NCBI GenBank assembly: GCA_964570205.1
Contig: CAZMXI010000075.1
Coordinates: 1-22,401, forward strand
Length of the DNA: 22,401 nucleotides
Reading direction: 5' to 3'
From: CAZMXI01 sp964570205
GTDB taxonomy: Bacteria > Planctomycetota > Phycisphaerae > Tepidisphaerales > Tepidisphaeraceae
Shown here: positions 15,790 through 22,381 of the stretch, one piece after another
How positions within the stretch are numbered: position 1 is the stretch's first letter
How the letters are laid out: the number at the start of each line of letters is the position of its first letter
Translations under genes and position numbers: made by a program
The notes under the pieces: model-generated
Databases searched by the model: none
What the model was told of the DNA's origin: nothing
The model's input: only the letters and a program-made list of their open reading frames with translations

Positions 15790-15810
15790 AGGGCATCGCT
15801 CGTCTCTCGC

Positions 15811-17727
15811 CTAGTCTTCGGTGATTCTCACGATCGTCGCGCCCAGTTCCTTCATCAACGCGCCGATCAGCGGATCCTGCTCAAACTCGCGCATCTGCTC
15901 CGGGCTTGGCCGGATGGAATGAACCGCCGGTGCCGGCGCCGGGGCGGCCGCTGCCGGGCCGATCACATGAGTGCCCGCAGGTTTGTGCGCTGGTGCGGGC
16001 GCTGCGGCCGCGGCGACCGGTGTCGCGGAAGCTGTCGCCACGGCGTCGGCCTCGGCATCCACCTCAAATCTTACGCCCACCGCCCGGCCGATCACGCCCG
16101 ATAACACCTCGCTGATCAGCTCGCGCTTGCCGTTGCGATTGAGCATCGTCAAGAAGGTTGCCCGGTCCGTGCTGAATCGCACCGTGGCCAGACCATCCTC
16201 GATGCTCGCCAGCCGTCCGGCCGACACCAGCGCATGCAATCCCGCGCCATGCTCCTCGATCTTGGCAAGCAGGCCGGACCAGATTCCCGTCAATTCCGTT
16301 GGCGCGGCCGGCGGTGGGGCGGCAGTGGCCGCCGGTGCTGACATCGCCTGCGTCCGTAGAGCCTCCGCCAGCGATGGCCCTTCCCATACCTTCCCCGGCC
16401 GAGGCAGGTCGTCATCGTCGTCAACATCCACATCGACCGTCACCGCCGAAGGCAACGCCTCCGACTCCGGCACTGGCTGAATCGTTGTCGGCCGATGGAG
16501 TGACGGAGGTGGCACCGCGACCGCGGCGGGTGAACCCGTCAGTCCCGGCTCAGGCTTTTTTTTTTGAGCGGCCGAACCGGCCGACGGAGCGAAATCGACG
16601 CTTTGGAGCAACTCACCTATGGATGAGAATTGCTCGGCCAGCGCCAGGCGCACCAGCGTCGCATCCAGCAGCGCCCGCCCGGCCTGCGATATGCGAAGCA
16701 GCCGTCGCAACTCCTCCAGGATCGTGATGTCCTGCGTCAGGACCACGGCGTCGAAACGGTCGGCCTGCCTGGTCAGGTCCGCCAGCGACAGGGCGGCGGC
16801 CTCAACCAGCGTCGAATCGGCCCCGCAGGCGCGAATCACCAGCAGATTCCGCAGGTGGTCGATCAGCGACGCCAGCAGAGAATCCGTCGACAGGCCCTGC
16901 GTAACCATCGCATCGGCCGTTACCAGCACATCCTTCACCCGGCCTTCGCCGATCGCTTGTACGAGATCGAAAATGCGCTGGCTGTGCGGCAGCCCCAGCA
17001 ACTGCTCGATCGTTTCCACTGTGAGCTGCTTCTCGCCGATGCTCAGCAGCCGGTCCAGCAGCGACAGACTGTCACGCATCGACCCCACCCCTGCCTTCGC
17101 CACCAGCATCAGGGCATCCTCATCGGCCTTGATCTTCTCATCCTTGCAGATGCTCCGCAGGTGCTCGGCGATCTCGCGCGTGGGGATGTTCCGGAAGTCA
17201 TACCGCTGGCACCGCGACAGGATCGTCGGCAGAATCTTCTCCGGCTCCGTGGTGGCCAGAATGAACTTCACGTGCTCCGGCGGCTCTTCAAGCGTCTTCA
17301 GCAGTGCGTTGAAGGATGCCTTCGAGAGCATGTGCACTTCGTCGATGATGTACACCTTGAACCGCCCCCGCGCTGGCCGGTACTGGGCGTTGTCCAGGAT
17401 CACATCGCGCGTCTTCTCCACTTGTGTGTTGGACGCCGCATCGATCTCGATGACATCCATGTCCTCGCCGCGGGCGATAGCCTGGCAACTGGCGCAGTGG
17501 AGGCATGGCTCCGTGGTGGGGCCGTTGGCCTTCTCGCAGTTCAGAGCCTTGGCCAGGATGCGCGCCATCGACGTCTTGCCCACCCCCCGCGTCCCGCTGA
17601 ACAAAAAGGCGTGTGCGATTCGTCCGGATTCAATGGCCTTCTTCAGCGTCTGCGCAACGTGGTTCTGCCCGACGACTTCGTCGAAGGTGGCGGATCGATA
17701 ACGGCGAGCCAGGACGGTGTAAGCCAT
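15811..17727 (-). CDS. dnaX: DNA polymerase III subunits tau and gamma
   Basis: Clamp-loader ATPase of the replicative polymerase, 638 residues as tau. It starts MAYTVLARRYRSATFDEVVG, with Walker A GTRGVGKTS (45-53), a four-cysteine zinc site (Cys64, 75, 78, 81), the Walker B-type IIDEVHML, sensor 1 ATTEPEKILPTILSRC and the collar domain III up to about residue 375. A Pro/Ala-rich, acidic linker (VDVDVDDDDDLPRPGK) leads to a C-terminal tau domain with WSGLLAKIEEHGAGLHALV and a final IVRITED. A run of ten A residues at codons 388-391 contains a slippery heptamer that should yield a short gamma form of about 392 residues (see the separate entry). The ATG at 17727 is the family start; the open frame continues 19 codons upstream without support. 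It is followed by ybaB. Confidence 0.96.
   Translation of the reverse strand: MAYTVLARRYRSATFDEVVGQNHVAQTLKKAIESGRIAHAFLFSGTRGVGKTSMARILAKALNCEKANGPTTEPCLHCASCQAIARGEDMDVIEIDAASNTQVEKTRDVILDNAQYRPARGRFKVYIIDEVHMLSKASFNALLKTLEEPPEHVKFILATTEPEKILPTILSRCQRYDFRNIPTREIAEHLRSICKDEKIKADEDALMLVAKAGVGSMRDSLSLLDRLLSIGEKQLTVETIEQLLGLPHSQRIFDLVQAIGEGRVKDVLVTADAMVTQGLSTDSLLASLIDHLRNLLVIRACGADSTLVEAAALSLADLTRQADRFDAVVLTQDITILEELRRLLRISQAGRALLDATLVRLALAEQFSSIGELLQSVDFAPSAGSAAQKKKPEPGLTGSPAAVAVPPPSLHRPTTIQPVPESEALPSAVTVDVDVDDDDDLPRPGKVWEGPSLAEALRTQAMSAPAATAAPPPAAPTELTGIWSGLLAKIEEHGAGLHALVSAGRLASIEDGLATVRFSTDRATFLTMLNRNGKRELISEVLSGVIGRAVGVRFEVDAEADAVATASATPVAAAAAPAPAHKPAGTHVIGPAAAAPAPAPAVHSIRPSPEQMREFEQDPLIGALMKELGATIVRITED
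16550..16566 (-). promoter_or_regulatory. dnaX slippery site for gamma production
   Basis: Read on the minus strand the codons are CAA AAA AAA AAG CCT GAG. The run of ten A contains A AAA AAG, the same heptamer that E. coli dnaX uses. A -1 shift gives GCC TGA, stopping one residue after the site; a +1 shift stops after five further codons (AGC CTG AGC CGG GAC TGA). A 6-bp GC hairpin (CGGCCG-GTT-CGGCCG) lies immediately upstream and a small CGGG-TTCA-CCCG hairpin lies about 14 nt downstream. Ribosomal frameshifting (E. coli) and transcriptional slippage on the A-run (Thermus) are both possible. Confidence 0.75.
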
Positions 17728-17785
17728 GGGCGGAGACCATAGTAACGAACCGGCCGCCCCCGACAAGCCCCGGTTCAAACGCAAG

Positions 17786-17813
17786 AGGCCGCCCTTCCGA
17801 AGAAGAGCGGCCT
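17786..17813 (-). terminator. UUCG-tetraloop hairpin terminator after tRNA-Ala
   Basis: A 12-bp stem (AGGCCGCTCTTC with GAAGGGCGGCCT, one U-G pair) capped by TTCG closes 12 nt after the tRNA 3' end. The downstream tail CTTGCGTTTG is only moderately T-rich. It separates the tRNA from dnaX, whose ATG is 59 bp further on. Confidence 0.75.
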
Positions 17814-17825
17814 TTCAGGGATCAA

Positions 17826-17896
17826 TGGAGCCGCGGGGAATCGAACCCCGATTTGCTGAATGCGATTCAGCCGTCATCCCTTTAGACCACGGCCCC
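17826..17896 (-). tRNA. tRNA-Ala (anticodon CGC)
   Basis: A full 71-nt cloverleaf can be drawn. The acceptor stem is GGGGCCG with CGGCTCC and contains a G3-U70 pair, the alanine identity element. The D arm GTCTAAAGGGATGAC has a 3-bp stem and keeps A14, G18-G19 and A21. The anticodon arm is GCTGA-ATCGCAT-TCAGC, so residues 34-36 are CGC, reading GCG. A 4-nt variable loop (AAAT) and the T arm CGGGG-TTCGATT-CCCCG follow. The discriminator is A73 and CCA is not encoded. The D arm is closer to that of tRNA-Glu than to that of most alanine tRNAs, but the anticodon and G3-U70 both indicate alanine. Confidence 0.88.
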
Positions 17897-18047
17897 GAGT
17901 TTATGACAGCGATCTTAGCCAACGCGGCCGATTCGTCAAGCACCGCCCGAACTTCCCCTTGCGCAGTGATGCCTGCCCGCAGGACCCGATCGCGGTCACA
18001 ACGCCGCCGGGCGGGCAACCGTCTAAAACAAGCCAAAGAAGGAGGTT

Positions 18048-18182
18048 ATGTACGCACTTCGGCCGCCTCTGCTTATGGATGCTCCGATCCATGCCGGGCC
18101 ATGCAAACCGCCGGGGCGCTGTGCGGCTCAGGCAATGGCACGATCGGTCCGAGGCGCGCTCTCGGGGATCAGGCCTGGGTAA
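18048..18182 (+). CDS. Possible 44-residue small protein or leader peptide
   Basis: ATG at 18048 is preceded by AAGAAGGAGGTT, the strongest anti-16S match in the window. The frame runs 44 codons to TAA (MYALRPPLLMDAPIHAGPCK at the N-terminus, SVRGALSGIRPG at the C-terminus). The gap between GGAGG and ATG is only 2 nt, shorter than usual, and the composition is Arg/Pro/Ala-rich like the background. It could be a genuine small protein, a leader peptide upstream of the gene at 18447, or chance. Confidence 0.25.
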   Translation: MYALRPPLLMDAPIHAGPCKPPGRCAAQAMARSVRGALSGIRPG

Positions 18183-18432
18183 GCCCATCCCGCCTCATCC
18201 GCCGCAGGCAGACGAGCAGGACCGCGACCAACCGCTCAGGGCCTTTGCTCCATCAGGCCGATTCGTGTCGTGCCAGCGCACCTCCTGTGTGTTGGGGCCG
18301 TCCGCTTGTCTAGTTCAGTTGCCATATTCAGCGCATTCGCGGGCGGTCCGGCGTTTGCGGCGTCGCCAGGGTGGTGTATGCGAAGCGACACGATCGAGTG
18401 GCGTGCCCGCGTGCGGCATGCCGGACCCTCAG

Positions 18433-18439
18433 AAAGGAG
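18433..18439 (+). promoter_or_regulatory. Ribosome binding site (AAAGGAG)
   Basis: AAAGGAG is spaced 7 nt from the ATG at 18447. It selects this start, directly before a signal peptide, over the longer frame from 18270. Confidence 0.8.
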
Positions 18440-18446
18440 TTCATCC

Positions 18447-19379
18447 ATGCGTAACCATTTGGCCATCATTGCGGCAGCGAGCCTCACCGTGGGCGGTCTG
18501 GCACTGGCCCAGGATCAGACTCAGAAGGAGCTGGGCCCCGGGGTGCAGAGCTCGGTCCGGGTTGACAAGGACAGCCCGACGGCCGCCAGCGTCAAGTTGC
18601 CCGAGGGCGTCCGTCAGACGGAAAAGGACGACAGCCAGAACATCCGCGAAACTCTCGCCGATCTCAGCGAGGCCGCAGTCGAACGCGATGCGATGCAGAG
18701 CTTCGTCGCGTGTTTCGTCGACGCGGACCGCAACCGGCTGAAACCCTGGTTTGACAACAACAAAGACAAGCTCAACAACCTCCATGGCCGCATTGCCCAG
18801 ATTCAAATCGACTGGGAGAAGAAGTACGGCAAGAAGATCGACATCGATCGCAAGCTGGTCTTCGGCGACCAGTACAAGGGCTTCGAAATCGTCCAGGGCG
18901 AAATCGAAAACCCGCAACTCCTGACCAACTGGCCGGTGAAGAACGACACCGTCGACGACGACCGCCAGCCGGTTCCGCCGGGCCATCTCCAGCCCGGCCA
19001 CGGCCGCAACCTCGATGCCGAGAAGCCATTCGGCGGCGACAGGAACCTCGACGAGGGTCGCAACGTCGCCGTCGTGATGATCCCCGGCGGCGACAGACTG
19101 CCCGAGGTGAACGTCTCTCTGATCCACGAAATGCCCGATTCGTGGAAGATCGACGTGCCCGACAACATGACCGGCCAGCAGTTGCACGACAGCCTGCTCC
19201 ATCATCTGACCGAGTTCGGCCAGATGAAGGATCGGTGGCCGGCCGACGCCAACCAGGCCTCGCGCCTGCTTGCCCACCGCGTTCTGCTGGGCATCTACAA
19301 TGTCCACCCGCGGCCGGATGGCGTTTGGCCTGAAGGCGGAATGAAGCGCGAGATGGGCGGCCCGGCCGAGCGGAATTAG
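18447..19379 (+). CDS. Secreted protein of unknown function
   Basis: A 310-residue exported protein. MRNHLAIIAAASLTVGGLALA is a classical signal peptide with an ALA cleavage site before QDQTQ. The mature part is acidic and hydrophilic: an N-terminal segment ending KLPEGVRQTEKDD, a helical region with IRETLADLSEAAVERDAMQS and WFDNNKDKLNNLHGRIAQIQ, a Gly/Pro/Asn-rich linker (PPGHLQPGHGRNLDAEKPFG), and a C-terminal domain with VNVSLIHEMPDSWKIDVPDN and LLHHLTEFGQMKDRWPADAN. I do not recognise a family. The strong ribosome site and export signal suggest a well-expressed envelope or periplasmic protein. The gene is alone on its strand, convergent with the polyprenyl synthase gene. Confidence 0.8.
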   Translation: MRNHLAIIAAASLTVGGLALAQDQTQKELGPGVQSSVRVDKDSPTAASVKLPEGVRQTEKDDSQNIRETLADLSEAAVERDAMQSFVACFVDADRNRLKPWFDNNKDKLNNLHGRIAQIQIDWEKKYGKKIDIDRKLVFGDQYKGFEIVQGEIENPQLLTNWPVKNDTVDDDRQPVPPGHLQPGHGRNLDAEKPFGGDRNLDEGRNVAVVMIPGGDRLPEVNVSLIHEMPDSWKIDVPDNMTGQQLHDSLLHHLTEFGQMKDRWPADANQASRLLAHRVLLGIYNVHPRPDGVWPEGGMKREMGGPAERN

Positions 19380-19417
19380 CGCTCGCGCGTGGGCGATCAG
19401 AAGCTGATGCGCTGATC

Positions 19418-19449
19418 GGGGCGGATGCGGGTACAGCCGCGTCCGCCCC
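19418..19449. terminator. Strong hairpin between convergent genes
   Basis: Two 13-nt arms (GGGGCGGATGCGG and CCGCGTCCGCCCC, one G-U) flank a 6-nt loop, 38 bp after the secreted-protein stop and 41 bp after the polyprenyl synthase stop. A second 7-bp inverted repeat (CGATCAG with CTGATCG) lies just to the left. Neither strand has a T-run after the hairpin; the A-run CTCAAAAAAA follows on the plus strand. A bidirectional, non-canonical terminator is the best reading. Confidence 0.55.
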
Positions 19450-19490
19450 CTCAAAAAAACCTCGTGCTTGAAGAGTTGGCCCCGCGAAGG

Positions 19491-20459
19491 CTACATCCCC
19501 CGCGAAATCACGAACTGCGCCATCGAGTCCAGCATCGTTCTCGCCTCGCTCGCCGGGAGGGCGGCAATGGCGCTCCTTGCCCGGCTGACGTAGCGCCTTG
19601 CCTGGTCCTGGGCATAGTCGATCGACGGGCTGTTCAGCAGCATCTCCCGCACAAGTTCCGGCCGGTCGGGATCGTTGCCGACCAGGACGTTCCGCATCGT
19701 TCTCGCCTCGGCCGGCGTCGCGCTACGCAGGTAATGGATCAGCGGCAGCGTCAGCTTCCCTTTTTCCAGGTCCAGCCCCAGCGTCTTGCCAACGACGCCC
19801 TGATCGCCCGCGATGTCAAGGAGGTCGTCCTGAATCTGAAACGCGATCCCCACCGACAGACCGTACATTTCGAGCTGGCTGATCCGCACCTCGTCCGCGC
19901 CAGCCCATTTTGCGCCGAGCAGGCAGCAGGTTGCGCACAGGCTCGCGGTTTTCCGCGTGATGATGCGCAGATACGTTTCTTCGTCGAGATCGAGGTTATG
20001 CCGGTTGGCGATCTGCAGGAGTTCGCCTTCGCACACCTGGTTCGTCGTCCGCGCGATCACCCGCGATGCAAACTGCGAATCGAGGCTTGAACAGAGGTGG
20101 TAGCTGTGGCTGATCAGGTAATCCCCCAGCATCACGGCCGCCTCATTGCCGCGCAGGTGATTGATCGTCGCCCCGTTTCGCCGAAGCTCGGCCTCATCCA
20201 GCACATCGTCGTGCACCAGCGTCGCCATGTGCACCATTTCGACCACCGTCGCCAGCACGGTGTGCGCATCCGTCAGCTCGCCGCTCGCCTTTCCCGCCAG
20301 CAGCACGAGCGTCGGCCGCAACATCTTTCCCCGAAACCGGCTAACGTGACGCACCAGGCCCGACACGCATGCCAGGTCGCTGGCCAGCTCATCGTCGAAC
20401 GCCTGTTCGACGGCCGCCAGTTCCTGTTTGATGCACCCGCTGAGCACGGTTAGTGACAT
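19491..20459 (-). CDS. Long-chain polyprenyl diphosphate synthase
   Basis: A 322-residue trans-prenyltransferase that condenses isopentenyl diphosphate onto allylic diphosphates to make the side chain of a quinone, most likely menaquinone. It shows the substrate segment RFRGKMLRPTLVLLAG, the first aspartate-rich motif in ATLVHDDVLDEAELRR, the catalytic GDYLISHSYHL helix region, and the second motif FQIQDDLLDIAGD followed by GKTLGLDLEKGKLTLPLIHY. The residue five before the first Asp is Ala, as in octaprenyl synthase IspB, so there is no bulky residue to stop chain growth early; product length of about C35-C45 is inferred. The ATG at 20459 gives the usual family length. It is divergent from the cysteine desulfurase gene with a 184-bp spacer. 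Confidence 0.93.
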   Translation of the reverse strand: MSLTVLSGCIKQELAAVEQAFDDELASDLACVSGLVRHVSRFRGKMLRPTLVLLAGKASGELTDAHTVLATVVEMVHMATLVHDDVLDEAELRRNGATINHLRGNEAAVMLGDYLISHSYHLCSSLDSQFASRVIARTTNQVCEGELLQIANRHNLDLDEETYLRIITRKTASLCATCCLLGAKWAGADEVRISQLEMYGLSVGIAFQIQDDLLDIAGDQGVVGKTLGLDLEKGKLTLPLIHYLRSATPAEARTMRNVLVGNDPDRPELVREMLLNSPSIDYAQDQARRYVSRARSAIAALPASEARTMLDSMAQFVISRGM

Positions 20460-20628
20460 AAAGCACGCTCCAACTGCTGCCTTTGAGCGTCATTCTAGGA
20501 ATCGCTCGCCCGCATCGCGATTTGTTGCCAGAAGTTTCGAAAATATTGAAAGAATCGGCGCATTGGCGTTCACCTTGCCCCTTCAGGGCGCATTCGCTCG
20601 ATCACTGATCCATCCCGCCCTTTGTCGT

Positions 20629-20636
20629 TATACAAT
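20629..20636 (+). promoter_or_regulatory. Possible -10 element (TATACAAT) for cysteine desulfurase gene
   Basis: TATACAAT ends 7 bp before the ATG at 20644, so transcription would start within a few bases of the start codon and give a nearly leaderless mRNA. No Shine-Dalgarno is present. The -35 region is weak. Confidence 0.4.
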
Positions 20637-20643
20637 CACCCCG

Positions 20644-21792
20644 ATGGACCTCCTGTACCTCGACAACAACGCCACAACCCGCCCTGACCCCCAGGTGGTT
20701 CAGGCCATGCTCCCATACCTCAACCAGTGGTATGGCAACCCCTCCAGCGCCCACCGTTTCGGGCAGAACTCCCGGCGCGCCATCGACCAGGCCCGCGCCC
20801 AGGTCGCCGGCCTGGTCGGCTGCGCGGAAGGCGAGTTGATCTTCACCGGCGGTGGCACGGAAGCGATCAACACCGCCATTCGCGGCCTTCTTGCCGCCCG
20901 CACGCCGCGCAACCGCATCATCACCACCACCGTCGAGCACTCGGCCACGCGCGAGGTCTGCCGCGAGTTGGCGAGGCAGGGGGCCCAGGTTGTCGAGATC
21001 CCGGTGGATCGCGCCGGCGCGATTGACCTGGCGGCCCTCGAAGCCGCGTTGGATGACTCCACCGCCCTGGTCACCGCGCTCTGGGCCAACAACGAAACCG
21101 GCGTGCTGTTTCCGGTGCGCGAAATCGCCGGGCTTTGCCGGGCCAGGCGCATTCCATTCCACTGCGATGCCACCCAGGCCGTCGGCAAGCTGCCTGTTGA
21201 TGTTAAAGACATTGGCTTCGACGCGATGACCCTCGCAGCACATAAGTTCCACGGGCCCAAGGGCGTCGGCGCGCTGTACCTCCGGCGCGGGCTGCGCATC
21301 CGGCCGCTGATTATCGGCGGCCCGCAGGAACTGGAGCGGCGGGGCGGCACCGAGAACGTGCCCGGGATCGTGGGGATGGGCGTCGCGGCAGAACTGGCCG
21401 CGCAGAATCTGCCCGAAATGCCGCGGATCTCGGCCGTGCGCGATCGCCTTGAGCGCGGGATCGTCGAATCCATCGCCGATGCCCACATCAACGGCCGGAC
21501 CGACCAGCGCCTGCCGAACACCACGAACATCGGTTTTGCCCGTCTTGAGGCGGAGGCGATCCTGATGCTGCTGAGCGAGCGGGGCGTGTGCGCCTCGGCC
21601 GGCGCGGCATGCAGCAGCGGGAGCCTGGAGCCTTCGCATGTGCTGAAGGCGATGAACATAGACCCGAGGATCGCGCACGGCGCGATCCGCTTCAGCCTGT
21701 CGCGTTTCACGACGGAGGCGGAGGTCGAGCAGGCCCTGGAGATCCTGCCGCCGACGATCGCGCGGCTGCGCGGTGTGCTGCCGGTGGGGTGA
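20644..21792 (+). CDS. nifS: Cysteine desulfurase (NifS/IscS family)
   Basis: PLP enzyme that takes sulfur from cysteine for Fe-S clusters or thio-modified tRNA; 382 residues, class V aminotransferase fold. It begins MDLLYLDNNATTRPDPQVVQ, with YGNPSSAHRFGQ, FTGGGTEAINTAIRG (cofactor phosphate), VEHSATREV (His99 stacks on PLP), HCDATQAVGKLPVD (Asp175), LAAHKFHGPKGVGALY (Lys201 is the PLP Schiff-base lysine) and SAGAACSSGSLEPSHVL (Cys323 is the catalytic persulfide cysteine), then an IRFSLSR segment. The loop around the active cysteine is of the NifS/IscS type. The ATG at 20644 is chosen because it precedes the conserved YLDNNATT; the frame is open upstream to 20428 without coding character. 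No iscU or iscR is present, so its partner is unknown. Confidence 0.95.
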   Translation: MDLLYLDNNATTRPDPQVVQAMLPYLNQWYGNPSSAHRFGQNSRRAIDQARAQVAGLVGCAEGELIFTGGGTEAINTAIRGLLAARTPRNRIITTTVEHSATREVCRELARQGAQVVEIPVDRAGAIDLAALEAALDDSTALVTALWANNETGVLFPVREIAGLCRARRIPFHCDATQAVGKLPVDVKDIGFDAMTLAAHKFHGPKGVGALYLRRGLRIRPLIIGGPQELERRGGTENVPGIVGMGVAAELAAQNLPEMPRISAVRDRLERGIVESIADAHINGRTDQRLPNTTNIGFARLEAEAILMLLSERGVCASAGAACSSGSLEPSHVLKAMNIDPRIAHGAIRFSLSRFTTEAEVEQALEILPPTIARLRGVLPVG

Positions 21793-21799
21793 GGGTTGT

Positions 21800-21853
21800 C
21801 CACGAATCGCACGAAGGCGATGGAACCACAGATGCACACCGATGCACACGGAT
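21800..21853. repeat. Intergenic CAC(A/C/G)GA(T/A) repeat array
   Basis: Starts with CCACGAATCGCACGAAGG and continues with ACCACAGATGCACACCGATG and CACACGGAT: imperfect units about 9-10 bp long. Same class as at 1931 and 22203. Confidence 0.65.
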
Positions 21854-21872
21854 CGAGGGAGTGAAACTGTAC

Positions 21873-21903
21873 TGTGGGACATTGTGGGACATTATGGGAC
21901 ATT
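21873..21903. repeat. Tandem 10-bp repeat, three copies of T(G/A)TGGGACAT
   Basis: Units at 21873, 21883 and 21893; the first two are identical and the third has one G-to-A change. Period exactly 10 bp. Confidence 0.9.
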
Positions 21904-22202
21904 GATGAGTGGTAAATCGTTTGTTGGTAGAGGTTTAATGGAAATAGGGGCTGGATATTGCGTATTGCGCGAAGAGGGGGTGAGGGTTCGGGGTCCAGAG
22001 AAAATGGGGATCTGTCGCATTGTGTCGGATTGCGTCGTATTTGTCTTGATATTGCCTGGTATGGGCATGGGGACCAAGCGGGTGCGGGTGTTGGGTTCGT
22101 TTGGTCATTCTGCGCGAGGGGGTGGAGGGGGAGAAAGTGCGTTTTCAGTAGCGACAGAGGGGTTTTGCGTTGGGTTTGGTTGGGTTCGCTCTGGACGGAG
22201 AG

Positions 22203-22239
22203 AAACCACGGATGCACAGAGATGAACACCGATGCATGG
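22203..22239. repeat. Intergenic CAC(G/A)GATG repeat array
   Basis: AACCACGGATGCACAGAGAT followed by GAACACCGATGCATGGG; imperfect units about 10 bp apart, related to the array at 21823-21853. Confidence 0.65.
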
Positions 22240-22255
22240 GACTGAAGGATGAATG

Positions 22256-22305
22256 GCGGCATGGTCTTCCCCTCCTTCGGGTTGTAGGCCAGCCTTGCAT
22301 GCCGC
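22256..22305. repeat. 8-bp inverted repeat GCGGCATG / CATGCCGC
   Basis: Perfect 8-bp arms at 22256-22263 and 22298-22305 enclose 34 nt. There is no T-run on either side. It may be a spacer repeat or a weak hairpin. Confidence 0.45.
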
Positions 22306-22381
22306 ACTGGGTGGGTGCGGGATGGCGGGCGGGCTGAGGCGTTCCTGGGGTATTATACGCTGGAGGATGGGAAATGTTCGC

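Larger units (their letters stand above)
17897..18446. other. 550-bp spacer between tRNA-Ala and secreted-protein gene
   Basis: No convincing long gene on either strand; the overlapping open frames are Arg/Pro/Ser-rich shadows. It holds a strong purine ribosome-site-like sequence followed at once by a 44-codon open frame (separate entry), several GC hairpins (for example TGGG-TAAG-CCCA near 18177), and presumably the promoters of the tRNA (minus) and of the secreted protein (plus), neither of which I can place firmly. I looked for SRP RNA, tmRNA and RNase P hallmarks and saw none. Confidence 0.55.
21793..22381. other. 589-bp strand-asymmetric non-coding spacer
   Basis: No credible gene. After the desulfurase stop come CAC-type repeats, a triple GTGGGACATT repeat, then about 300 bp (21940-22200) that is very G-rich and C-poor on the plus strand, clearly unlike the balanced coding DNA around it. 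A second CAC-type repeat and an 8-bp inverted repeat follow. The open minus-strand frames here read as repeats of HPWF- or CASV-like peptides, typical of translated spacer repeats. Confidence 0.7.

Noticed and set aside
16556..16565. Ten-base A/T run in dnaX as a sequencing error splitting the gene
   Set aside because: The reading frame is intact through the run as given, and the C-terminal tau sequence continues in the same frame, so no correction is needed; length error still deserves a check with raw reads.
17826..17896. tRNA gene as an attachment site for an integrated element
   Set aside because: No integrase, no duplicated tRNA 3' end and no change in gene character were seen on either side.
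17897..18446. Spacer considered as SRP RNA, tmRNA, RNase P RNA or a riboswitch
   Set aside because: None of the hallmark sequences (for example the SRP GGAAGG/AGCAGCC pair or the RNase P GAAAGTCCGGGC-type block) is present on either strand, and no known aptamer was recognised.
17860..18741. 293-codon plus-strand frame over the tRNA and spacer
   Set aside because: It begins inside the tRNA gene, is Arg/Pro/Ser-rich, and overlaps the well-supported secreted-protein gene in another frame.
21800..22239. Repeats considered as a CRISPR array
   Set aside because: Units are about 10 bp and imperfect, with no regular 30-40 bp spacers and no cas genes nearby.
20700..22307. 535-codon minus-strand open frame reaching into the right spacer
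   Set aside because: Half is antisense to the cysteine desulfurase; the rest translates spacer repeats into HPWF-, CASV- and CPT-like peptides. No start context and no family.
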